From JBOZRQ01 sp050789255 (GTDB lineage Bacteria > Bacillota > Sulfobacillia > Symbiobacteriales > Symbiobacteriaceae), in assembly GCA_050789255.1 (NCBI GenBank), contig JBOZRQ010000008.1:62001-126000 (forward strand): a DNA stretch of 64,000 nucleotides. The letters are read 5' to 3'. The notes below the pieces were generated by a model. That model did no database searches. It had not been told where the DNA came from and was given only the letters and a program-made list of their open reading frames with translations. The position numbers and the translations under genes are program-made. Shown in pieces: positions 16,651 through 24,137 of the stretch (its first letter is position 1; the number at the start of each line of letters is the position of its first letter).

Positions 16651-17148
16651 ATGGCACAGTTTCAGCGGATCGTCCCGTGCCTATGGTTTGACAAGGAGGC
16701 CGAGGAGGCGGCCAACTTCTACGCGTCGATCTTCGAGAACTCCGGGATCGTGCGGGTCACCCGCTACACCGAAGCGGGGCACGAGATTCACGGAAAGCCG
16801 GAGGGCAGCGTCCTGACCGTGGTGTTCACACTCGACGGTCAGGAGTTCACTGCCCTCAACGGCGGCCCGGAGTTTGCGTTTAACGAGGCGATCTCCCTGC
16901 AGATCTTCGTCGAAACCCAGGACGAGCTCGACTACTACTGGAACCGGCTGACCGCCGACGGCGGTCAGGAGGGCCCTTGTGGCTGGCTCAAGGATCGGTT
17001 CGGCCTCTCCTGGCAGGTCACCCCGACCGTCGCAGAGCAGTGGCTCACCGACCCCGACCCGGCCAAGGTATCACGCATGATGAACGCCATGTTCAAGATG
17101 AGGAAGCTCGACATCGAGGTGCTCAGAAGGGCGTTCAACGGGGAGTAG
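16651..17148 (+). CDS. VOC/PhnB-like protein (3-demethylubiquinone methyltransferase fold family)
   Basis: 165 aa with the typical start IVPCLWFDKEAEEAANFY, the VLTVVFTLDGQEFTALNGGP strand block and the ending DRFGLSWQV ... KVSRMMNAMFKMRKLDI. These are the hallmarks of the small glyoxalase/bleomycin-resistance-fold proteins of the PhnB group. ATG 16651 has a run of seven Gs upstream; the frame's earlier start is unsupported. Cytosolic, with no operon partner. Members are often annotated as methyltransferases but most are uncharacterised. Confidence 0.85.
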   Translation: MAQFQRIVPCLWFDKEAEEAANFYASIFENSGIVRVTRYTEAGHEIHGKPEGSVLTVVFTLDGQEFTALNGGPEFAFNEAISLQIFVETQDELDYYWNRLTADGGQEGPCGWLKDRFGLSWQVTPTVAEQWLTDPDPAKVSRMMNAMFKMRKLDIEVLRRAFNGE

Positions 17149-17153
17149 GGCGT

Positions 17154-17762
17154 TCAGTCCGCCCGCAGCGCTTCGGCCAGTAAGGCGACCTCGTCTTCAC
17201 TGTCGAGCCCCAGCAGCATCTGGCGCCCCAGAAAGCGCAAGCGCAGGCCGGGGTAGCCAACGCCACCGATGTAGACCCGGCCCCGTGTGACCTCCGAGCC
17301 TTCGTACCACAGGCTGGAGGCTTCAGCCGCCTCCACGGGTGACATCAGCGTCGGCTCCAATCCCGCCGGCGTCAGCACAGCCAGTTCCGGGACCCGCCCC
17401 GTCAGCCACCGAATCTGCACAGAAGCGTTCACAAGGCGCATCGGATGCCGCATGCGCAGGTGATCCCAGCAGTCGAAATTCCCTGCCGCTACGCCGTAGG
17501 TGACTGCCGGGGCAGTCCGTGTCCGGGTGCCGGCATACACGTCTGGCTCCGGCAGGAAGAGCGCAAAGCCGAAGGCGTCGGCGACCCAGTAGCCGGCGAC
17601 CAGGGCGCCGGCGCCAATCCACCAGGGGTAGGCCAGGGACAGGTCGTCACGCCCGGTGTATAAGCCGTACCAGGCCAAACCGATGCCGATCAGCCACTGG
17701 GCGCCCTGGTACTTCAGGTAAATCAAGAAGATGCGGGAGAGCAGTGCCGCCGGGTTAAGCAC
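17154..17762 (-). CDS. Membrane protein of unknown function
   Basis: 202 aa. Two N-terminal hydrophobic segments (WLIGIGLAWYGLY and IGAGALVAGYWVADAFGFAL) are followed by a soluble domain with no recognised motif. GTG at 17762 is preferred: it overlaps the stop of the upstream M48 protease gene by 8 bp and has AGAGGGG upstream, implying translational coupling. Pairing with a membrane protease suggests a partner or modulator of it, but that is inference. Confidence 0.65.
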   Translation of the reverse strand: MLNPAALLSRIFLIYLKYQGAQWLIGIGLAWYGLYTGRDDLSLAYPWWIGAGALVAGYWVADAFGFALFLPEPDVYAGTRTRTAPAVTYGVAAGNFDCWDHLRMRHPMRLVNASVQIRWLTGRVPELAVLTPAGLEPTLMSPVEAAEASSLWYEGSEVTRGRVYIGGVGYPGLRLRFLGRQMLLGLDSEDEVALLAEALRAD

Positions 17763-18645
17763 TGACCTCACCCCTCTCGACCGCGGCCTGCAGCGCCGCG
17801 ATGCGCTCATCCGTGGGCGGATGGCTGGCGTAAAGGGTCACGGCGAGCCAGGCCGCTGACCACCGCGGGTACTTGCGGCGCGGCGGCTGGCTGTCCGACA
17901 GCCGCTTCAGTGCGGAAATCATCGTCCCAGCGCTGGTGAGTTGTGCACCGGCCAAGTCGGCCAGATACTCTGCATGCCTGGAGCGTTTGGCCAGAAAGAC
18001 GCTGGCCAGCCAGGAGACCACAGCCATGGTGCCATCCAGTACCAAGCCCAACAGCAAGGCCAGTGCCGCCAGTACACCCGTTGTGCGGTGCCCGACTTGC
18101 TCAAACCAGTACGCCACCGTAGCGATCATTTGGAGCCAGGCGCTGGCGATGATGACCGGAAGCGTGTCCCGGCTTCTGAGGTGCTGGAGCTCATGCCCGA
18201 CCACGGCCAGCACCTCCTCGGGCGGGTGCTGACGAAGCAGGCCTGTCGTGAACACGACCACGCCCCGGGTCCCGCCCACCGCCATTGCGTTTGGGGAGGA
18301 CTCCTCCTCCACTGCCCAGATCGGTTCCCGGCGCAGCCCGGCGTCCTGGCATGCCTGTGAGAGCCGCTCACGGAACCGTGAGTAGTCCGGCAGGTCGTAC
18401 CGGGTCAGAGGGCGAACCTGGCTGAAGCGCCCGTATGCCCTCTCCTGCGTCAGCCAGATCCATGCGACGAAGCAGGTGAGAACCAGGACCGCCAAACTCC
18501 GGAGCGTCCATCCGGGCGTGACCAGAAGCAGGAGTAAGAACAGCACAAGATTCAGAGCTGCCATGACCCACTTTACGGCTACGTGTCCCAGCCAGTTCAG
18601 ACTGCATCCTCCTCGCAGACGAATTGCAACTAAGTTCAATATCAC
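17755..18645 (-). CDS. M48-family membrane metalloprotease (HtpX-like)
   Basis: 296 aa with two membrane helices near the N-terminus (LVLFLLLLLVTPGW and LAVLVLTCFVAWIW), the zinc motif HELQH in VVGHELQHLRSRD, and the third ligand Glu in AEYLADLAGAQ. The ANAMAVGG-like text (SPNAMAVGGTRG) before HExxH is typical of HtpX/M48B. The start is uncertain: GTG 18645 lies inside a palindrome, whereas a CTG at 18600 has a perfect GAGGAGG and ATG 18564 precedes the first helix. It probably degrades misfolded membrane proteins. Confidence 0.85.
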   Translation of the reverse strand: MILNLVAIRLRGGCSLNWLGHVAVKWVMAALNLVLFLLLLLVTPGWTLRSLAVLVLTCFVAWIWLTQERAYGRFSQVRPLTRYDLPDYSRFRERLSQACQDAGLRREPIWAVEEESSPNAMAVGGTRGVVVFTTGLLRQHPPEEVLAVVGHELQHLRSRDTLPVIIASAWLQMIATVAYWFEQVGHRTTGVLAALALLLGLVLDGTMAVVSWLASVFLAKRSRHAEYLADLAGAQLTSAGTMISALKRLSDSQPPRRKYPRWSAAWLAVTLYASHPPTDERIAALQAAVERGEVSA

Positions 18646-18649
18646 TTAG
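18630..18649. promoter_or_regulatory. Palindromic operator candidate
   Basis: CTAAGT and ACTTAG flank 8 bp exactly in the gap between the divergent M48 protease and the DUF2325-like gene. A repressor site controlling one or both is plausible. Confidence 0.4.
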
Positions 18650-18745
18650 ATGATTCCTTCTCTACGCAACAAACGAGACAATCGACTACTTCGAACTTTC
18701 CGACTTCAACTATCGTACACCCTCATACAAGGGGGTGTTTTTCTT

Positions 18746-19993
18746 ATGGCCCGGAACGACCCGTATCTCTTTCCAAGGTTCCCAAACACGATCTCCAACC
18801 TCGACTGGGAGCAGATGACCGCCGAGTACGCAGCCCGCTTTCCCGCGGCCCAAGGCTACACCGACGATGAAGTGACCGAGTTCTTCGCCGTTGCCTCCAC
18901 ACTGCGCGGCTACGAGAACCAGGCGCTGGTCAAGCGCATCGCCCGAGCGGGCGTGCGCGTCCCCGTGGCCATTCGCTTCGACTACGTCCGCCTGCGCCGC
19001 TTCCTCATCTACCAATGGAAGGACCCCAAGGTCCGACAGGCGCTGATCGACTGCGCCCGCGACTTCGACCATGTCCTGCATCGGAAGCGGGTTTTGCGGA
19101 GCAGCAACTGGGTGCATACGGCCATACAGGGGGTGGGTCCCCTGCCAGGCGCCTGGTACCTGTCCGTGGCCGGCGCCGCCGACCGGGTCCCCGAACTGCT
19201 CGCCAGCCTCAACGAGGAGCAGCAGGCCTGGCGCCGGGGCCAGCTGAACCTGGGCCGGGTCTGGCTGCACCGGTGCCTGACCGAGCCCGACCTGCTCGCC
19301 ACCCAGCTCACCCGCACCGAGCAGAAGGCGTTGATCAGGCGGATGGCCCGGCGGGATCTCCGGTTGCGGAGCCTGCGGCGGAGCGCCTACCAGCTGCGCA
19401 TGGAGCGCAAGGCGCTGTTGCGACGCATACGAGAGCCCGAGGAGCTGGCGAAGGCCCAACTGGCCGAGCTGCGGACGCAGCTGGCGGCCTACGAGGCGGA
19501 GATGGCGGCCGAGGAGGTGCGCCATGCCGAGCAGGTAGCCGCGGTGCTCAGCGCCCAGACCGAAGAGATTCAGGCGCTTCAGGCGCAGCTGAATACCAGG
19601 CAGGAGGAGTGCGCCGCCGCACTGGCTGAGCGGAACGCCTGGATGCCGGTCTACCTGCTTACCGGCAAGACCGTCGCCGTGATCGGTGATGAGGGCCGGG
19701 CGCCGCAATACCGCATGCTGATCGAGTCGGCCGGCGGCCGCATGGTAGCGGTGAGCGGCCTGGAGAAGCTGAACCGGGTCGCCGACGTGGTGGGCCATGC
19801 GGATATCGTGATCATGATGACCGGACACGCCAAGCATGCGGCGGAGTTCAGCGCCCGGAAGATGCGGGCGGGGCATGCAGCCTACTTCCGCTGCGCCAAG
19901 AGCGGCGTGGGCGCCTTTGAACGCCTCCTGCGCACCGAAGTGATGCCCCGCCTCGTCGCCGAAGGGGCCGCCGCCGCACGGATGGAGGGATGA
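18746..19993 (+). CDS. Coiled-coil protein with C-terminal DUF2325-like domain (paralogue A)
   Basis: 415 aa. An N-terminal helical domain (residues about 15-200) contains TDDEVTEFFAVASTLRG and VRVPVAIRFDY. A long coiled coil follows (about 205-300, rich in RRM, AELRTQLAAYEAEM). The C-terminal Rossmann-like domain reads TVAVIGDEGRAPQYRML, IESAGGRMVAVSG and ADIVIMMTGHAKH, the pattern of DUF2325. ATG 18746 has AAGGGGGTG ahead of it. It lies 3 bp before paralogue B, so they are one operon. It may act as a helical sensor joined to a nucleotide-like-fold domain; the role is unknown. Confidence 0.7.
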   Translation: MARNDPYLFPRFPNTISNLDWEQMTAEYAARFPAAQGYTDDEVTEFFAVASTLRGYENQALVKRIARAGVRVPVAIRFDYVRLRRFLIYQWKDPKVRQALIDCARDFDHVLHRKRVLRSSNWVHTAIQGVGPLPGAWYLSVAGAADRVPELLASLNEEQQAWRRGQLNLGRVWLHRCLTEPDLLATQLTRTEQKALIRRMARRDLRLRSLRRSAYQLRMERKALLRRIREPEELAKAQLAELRTQLAAYEAEMAAEEVRHAEQVAAVLSAQTEEIQALQAQLNTRQEECAAALAERNAWMPVYLLTGKTVAVIGDEGRAPQYRMLIESAGGRMVAVSGLEKLNRVADVVGHADIVIMMTGHAKHAAEFSARKMRAGHAAYFRCAKSGVGAFERLLRTEVMPRLVAEGAAAARMEG

Positions 19994-19996
19994 GCC

Positions 19997-21103
19997 ATGG
20001 CCATGCACCTCTACTTCCCCATGGCGGTCGGGGTAGACTTTTACGACCAGATCGAGACCGCGTCCGTGATGCGCGACGCCGACCCCCTGGCCAGGGCGGT
20101 GAGCGACGATGAGGCCGAGCGCTTCTTTTGCGTCGCCCTCCTGCTGTATCTCCTGCACGGGCCGACGTTCAATAACCTTTGCCGAGGGTTTCACATCCCC
20201 GTACCCAAACAGACGGAAATGGGCCGTAAGCACGCCGCCTATCAGATTCTGAAGAACTGGCGGCACGCCCATACCCGCGAGCGCCTGGACTGGCTCGTCG
20301 CTAACAGCTCCCTGGGGATGGTGCCGGACGCCGGTTTGAACGGTGACAAGCTGACGCCCTGGCTCCTCGCCGAGGCCTACGACCGGGGTGAGAACGTCGT
20401 CTGGCTGGTCCGGATGCTAAGGCTGACGGGGCAGGAGGATCTGGTGGATGACTTCCTGGAGATCGTCGACGACTGGGCGCTGATCACGTACCGATTCTAC
20501 CTGGATGTCGGTCGGTTGCTGCTCTCCCGCCTGGTGCTCCAGCCCGAGGCGAAGCGGGCCCCCACCACCCCGGTGGATTCTCAACTGCACAAGCGGTTGA
20601 GTACCCAAGCCGCTCAGGCGCAGTCCCTCGAGCGGGACGTGGCCGGCCTGAAGCAGGAGCGCAGGGACCTGGCCGCCCTGGCCCGCCTGGTCGATGATCG
20701 CCTGATGCAGCAGGTCGAGCAGATGCGCCGGACCGTGGCCACCGCCCGGGAAGACGTGGCCCGCCGACGGGCCGACCATCAGCGGGAGCTTCAGCAGGTG
20801 GAGCGCAATCATCGGGAGGCGGTGGGGCGGCTCCAGGGGGACCTGGCCGCCAGCTTCGAGCAGCTCCGCACCGCCCTGAGCGACCGGGAGCGGCACATCA
20901 CCGCCCGACCCCTCGCCGGGCTGACCATTGCAGTAGATGGCGACAGTGGCCGCACCGAGGGGTACCGTCTGCTGGCGGAGTCGCTCGGCGCCCGCCTCGT
21001 GGGTCCCGGCGCCCCAGCACGCCTCACCCTGGCGGACGCAGGGCTGCCGGCCTTCGAGAAAGCCCTTCGGGAGCTGGCCTGCGCCTCGGTATCGACAACG
21101 TAA
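19997..21103 (+). CDS. Coiled-coil paralogue B with degenerate DUF2325-like domain
   Basis: 368 aa. The N-terminal domain aligns with that of paralogue A (SDDEAERFFCVALLLYL, then IPVPKQTEMGRKHAAYQIL). A coiled coil runs from about 195 to 295 (LKQERRDLAALARLVDD and onwards). The C-terminal domain begins TIAVDGDSGRTEGYRLLAES as in A, but the central ADIVIMMTGH segment is missing, leaving a shortened domain. ATG 19997 with ATGAGCC context follows the upstream stop by 3 bp. A fixed two-gene paralogue pair suggests a hetero-oligomer with one full and one reduced domain. Confidence 0.65.
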   Translation: MAMHLYFPMAVGVDFYDQIETASVMRDADPLARAVSDDEAERFFCVALLLYLLHGPTFNNLCRGFHIPVPKQTEMGRKHAAYQILKNWRHAHTRERLDWLVANSSLGMVPDAGLNGDKLTPWLLAEAYDRGENVVWLVRMLRLTGQEDLVDDFLEIVDDWALITYRFYLDVGRLLLSRLVLQPEAKRAPTTPVDSQLHKRLSTQAAQAQSLERDVAGLKQERRDLAALARLVDDRLMQQVEQMRRTVATAREDVARRRADHQRELQQVERNHREAVGRLQGDLAASFEQLRTALSDRERHITARPLAGLTIAVDGDSGRTEGYRLLAESLGARLVGPGAPARLTLADAGLPAFEKALRELACASVSTT

Positions 21104-21335
21104 AGATTATGTAAAAATCCTCTCGAACTTCTGAACAGGATTGCTCGTACTTCAGTATGACTACCGTTCGCAATCGCGGTGGTCTTCCTCCTTGAGCGGC
21201 AGGGTCTCGGATCGCCCCCGACCGGGATCCTGCCGTAGAAAATGACCGGGGCGCCCCGCTGATGGGGGCGCCCCTGCTGTTTCCACTGCGCGGGAGCATA
21301 GACTAAGGGACTTGCCGGAAGGAGGCGTCACCCAC
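21104..21335 (+). other. Intergenic region with two hairpins
   Basis: Gene-free. It holds a 7-bp stem (CGGCAGG 21197-21203 with CCTGCCG 21229-21235) with internal structure, and the terminator at 21248-21274. A promoter for the hemerythrin gene should lie near the end, but none is convincing. Confidence 0.5.
21248..21274 (+). terminator. Terminator of the DUF2325-like pair
   Basis: GGGGCGCCCC arms repeated as a perfect 10-bp stem with a 7-nt loop; the tail TGCTGTTT is moderately T-rich. Confidence 0.65.
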
Positions 21336-21923
21336 ATGCCCGAGGAGCAGATTCCCCCAACCGAAGACCTCATGCGGGAGCACGGGGTGCTCAACCGCCT
21401 GCTGCTGATTTACGAGGAAGGGATGCGCCGCATCCAAGGGGGGATCGAGCTGCCTCCCGACGCCATTTACGATTCCGCCCGGCTCGTCCGGGACTTCGTG
21501 CAGGATTACCACGAGCACCTGGAGGAGCAGTGGGTCTTCCCCCGCTTCCGCCAGGCCGGCCGCTTCCTGGACCTGGTCGATGTGCTGAAGACGCAGCACG
21601 ACCGCGGGCGTGCAGTCACCGACGACATCCTGAGGCTGGCCACACCGGCTGCGATGGCCGATCCAGCAAAGCAGACCGAGCTGGTCACCGACTGCGGCCT
21701 CTTCATTCGGATGTACCGCCCCCACGAGGCCAGGGAGGATACCGTGCTGTTCCCCGCGCTGCGCAGCATCGTCTCGCCGCACGAGTTTGCGGCGCTAGGC
21801 GAGCAGTTCGAGCGGGAGGAGCAGCGGCGCTTCGGCGAGGGCGGCTTTGAGCGAATCGTGGCGGACGTGGCCCGGATCGAGCAGCGGCTGGGCATCTACG
21901 ACCTGGCTCAGTTCACGCCATAG
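21336..21923 (+). CDS. Hemerythrin-domain protein
   Basis: 195 aa, all-helical. Iron-ligand pattern: His in MREHGVLNR, HEHLEEQWVFP, KTQHDRG and PHEAREDTVLFP, matching the HxxxE/HxxxD arrangement of hemerythrin HHE domains that bind a di-iron centre. ATG 21336 has GGAAGGAGG; an ATG 24 nt earlier is less well placed. Such proteins bind O2 or NO or handle iron; redox stress protection in an anaerobe or microaerophile is likely. Its 3' end overlaps the convergent TPR lipoprotein gene by 16 bp. Confidence 0.85.
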   Translation: MPEEQIPPTEDLMREHGVLNRLLLIYEEGMRRIQGGIELPPDAIYDSARLVRDFVQDYHEHLEEQWVFPRFRQAGRFLDLVDVLKTQHDRGRAVTDDILRLATPAAMADPAKQTELVTDCGLFIRMYRPHEAREDTVLFPALRSIVSPHEFAALGEQFEREEQRRFGEGGFERIVADVARIEQRLGIYDLAQFTP

Positions 21924-23386
21924 CGGTAGATGAGAAAGCGCTTGCCGGTGCCGCGCATCATCGCCTTGCCATCTGGGGTGATGAAGGTGCCGAGCGGGTA
22001 GCGGCCCAGCACGTTGCCCTGGCGGTCCAGCAGCAGGGTCTCCCGGCCATCGCTGCTCATCAGGTGGTTGGCATCGACCGGTCCTCCCCAGCCGGGCCCA
22101 CGCCACTGTACCTGGCCCTTGTCGTTGTATACCGTAAAGCCATCGTTGTATTCCTTATTTCTGACGATGATCGACAGGTTCCCCTGCTCGTCCTGCCAAA
22201 CGTCCAGCGGCGAGTGCCTGGCGCCGGCCTCCTGCCAGAGCAGCTTCCCCTCCAGGGTGAAAGCCTGAACCACACCATCGTAGGAAACGAAGTAGAGGCG
22301 GTCATCACGGGGATCTAGCGCAAACTCCGCCCCGACAGCAAGGTTCTCGTACTGGGTGATCATCTTTCCGTCGATGAAGAGGCGGGGGCGCCCGGCCCCG
22401 TGGTTACCCATCCAGGAGAAGAAGACCTTCCCGTCCTTACTGAGGGCGCCGGTGCGGGAACCATCCCTGGCGGTGTAGAGGTGTTGTAGGCTCACCTTGC
22501 CGCCGGACTCGGTCAGCCGGTGGACTTGCCAGTCGGTGCCGAAGTAGCCCGGCATCCCTTCGGGCAGGTTGGCTGGGCGCACATCCTCGCTGAAGGCGAG
22601 CAGATCACCCTGCCAGACGAAGCCCCACATGGGCTCGGAGGTCGGCGGCGTGATGGCCAGTTGGCGACCCGTGGCAGCATCGACCAGGCAGCCTTGTTTC
22701 ACCGTGAAGGCGATCGCCCGGCTCTGGGTCTTGTCCCAGACAAGGTCCAGAATCTGTTCCCCGCCGCAGGCCAACTCCCAGCGGACCTTGCCATCGCGCC
22801 CCAGGGCGATCAGCTTCTTCTGATCCTGACTCCAGCCGACCAGGATCTCGGAGGAGTACTGGAGGTGGTCCGGCGACCAGTCGGCGGCAGGGGTGCCAGG
22901 GGCGCCCGGCGCCGGCCAGACCCCCACCAGGCTGTCCAGCCGGGCCTGTGCCCGCTTGACCTCGTCGCTGTCCGGAAAGTGCGCCTTCAGCTCGCCCAGC
23001 AGGGTGCGGGCCGCGGCCTCCTCCCCCAGCGACTCCCGGTTGAGGACCAGCTGCAGCCCGGCCTCCAGGGACCCGTCGTAGGCTCGCTCCAGATGGGGGC
23101 GAGCCTCTTCGGGGCTGCCGATCAGCTGCAGGGCGGTGCCTGCCACCAGGTGGGCAGGAACATAGTCGGGCTTTAGCTTCAGCGCCTCGCGGGCCAGTTC
23201 CAGCGCCCCGTGGTAGTTGCGGTAGAGCATGGCCGCCGCCTGATCGGTGAAGTCCTTCGCCGGGTCCTGAGCGGGCGCCGGGGTCTCCGCGTGCGGGGAC
23301 TCCTGATGAGGCGGGAGTGTCGGGCCAGGCTTGGAACACGCGGCAAGCACGGCGGCCAGCAGCAGTAGCGTAGTTAGCTTCTTCAT
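21908..23386 (-). CDS. Lipoprotein with TPR-like helices and beta-propeller-like domain
   Basis: 492 aa. Signal peptide with lipobox LAAC (MKKLTTLLLLAAVLAACS). Residues about 50-160 show TPR-type repeats (AAAMLYRNYHGALELAREAL, KPDYVPAHLVAGTAL). The rest is beta-rich with repeated tryptophan/aspartate blades (KLIALGRDGKVRWEL, RLYFVSYDGVVQAFTLEGK, GQVQWRGPGW), like PQQ/WD propellers. ATG 23386 has AAGGAG. Probably an extracellular scaffold or sensor; no enzyme motif is seen. It is divergent from the DUF1259-like gene. Confidence 0.7.
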   Translation of the reverse strand: MKKLTTLLLLAAVLAACSKPGPTLPPHQESPHAETPAPAQDPAKDFTDQAAAMLYRNYHGALELAREALKLKPDYVPAHLVAGTALQLIGSPEEARPHLERAYDGSLEAGLQLVLNRESLGEEAAARTLLGELKAHFPDSDEVKRAQARLDSLVGVWPAPGAPGTPAADWSPDHLQYSSEILVGWSQDQKKLIALGRDGKVRWELACGGEQILDLVWDKTQSRAIAFTVKQGCLVDAATGRQLAITPPTSEPMWGFVWQGDLLAFSEDVRPANLPEGMPGYFGTDWQVHRLTESGGKVSLQHLYTARDGSRTGALSKDGKVFFSWMGNHGAGRPRLFIDGKMITQYENLAVGAEFALDPRDDRLYFVSYDGVVQAFTLEGKLLWQEAGARHSPLDVWQDEQGNLSIIVRNKEYNDGFTVYNDKGQVQWRGPGWGGPVDANHLMSSDGRETLLLDRQGNVLGRYPLGTFITPDGKAMMRGTGKRFLIYRYGVN

Positions 23387-23535
23387 CAGGACGGGTCTCC
23401 TTAGTGGGTGCATCTGCGGATTGGACGGTGGAGGAGCGGCCGCGGTTGCGAGTTGACGGAACCCCATGCCGGGAGCGGAATAGCCTGTACCGAGGGCGTA
23501 GTCTCTGCCCTGCGTAAGCGCTATGACCGTACAGC

Positions 23536-23545
23536 CCATATATGG
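23536..23545. promoter_or_regulatory. Short palindrome CCATATATGG
   Basis: 10-bp perfect palindrome 12 bp upstream of the start codon at 23558, in the divergent gap between the TPR lipoprotein and the DUF1259-like gene. Operator or -10-like element. Confidence 0.25.
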
Positions 23546-23557
23546 AGGGTGCAACTA

Positions 23558-24001
23558 ATGGCGGACGGACCCCGCTCATTCTGCCGGCGCTGCCCGGAGC
23601 TGGCCCGTATTGTCGGGGGCACTCCCGCGTGTGCCGAAGGTGTTTGCCTGATCCAGTTGCTCCGTGCCGACCTCGAGCCGACCATCCTCGGGATTCCGAC
23701 CCGCTCGCCGCTGGTCCTGCCGGTGTTCTTCTCGGCCGAGTCGCCGGATGAGCAGGGCCGCACTTTGAACCTTGGCGAGGCGGTGCTCCTGCAAGAGGAG
23801 ACACAAACCGTGATGCGAGTCCTGCGGGAGAGCGGGATTATTGTTACGGCGCTTCATAATCACTGGCTCTTTGAACAGCCGCGCCTGATGTATATGCACT
23901 GGGAGGCGGACATGCAGCCGGAGCGCTTCCTGCGGGCCTCCCTAGCGGCCCTGCGGGCCGCCGGTGTGCGCGTTCGGCCCCTTCCCATGGGGGACGACTG
24001 A
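23558..24001 (+). CDS. DUF1259 (LppY/LpqO-like) family protein
   Basis: 147 aa. The conserved block TVMRVLRESGIIVTALHNHWL followed by EQPRLMYMHWEAD is characteristic of DUF1259, with His residues that could bind metal. The N-terminal part carries four cysteines (CRRCPEL, ACAEGVC), which suggests a second metal site not usual for the family. ATG 23558 is chosen on GGAGGG upstream. No signal peptide, although family members elsewhere are often exported. Function unknown. Confidence 0.7.
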   Translation: MADGPRSFCRRCPELARIVGGTPACAEGVCLIQLLRADLEPTILGIPTRSPLVLPVFFSAESPDEQGRTLNLGEAVLLQEETQTVMRVLRESGIIVTALHNHWLFEQPRLMYMHWEADMQPERFLRASLAALRAAGVRVRPLPMGDD

Positions 24002-24137
24002 ACGAAGGCGGGGGAGGACCGCCTCCTCCCCCTCGTCTTCGCACATCATCGCAAGAAATCCGTCGGATTCTGTAACCTTCTTCGGGGCGCTTCCGTCCTA
24101 TTCCATGGAAACAGTCCCCTGGGAGGATGGAAGCACC

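Noticed and set aside
18710..20272. 520-codon minus ORF
   Set aside because: Antisense to the DUF2325-like gene; composition is a codon mirror.
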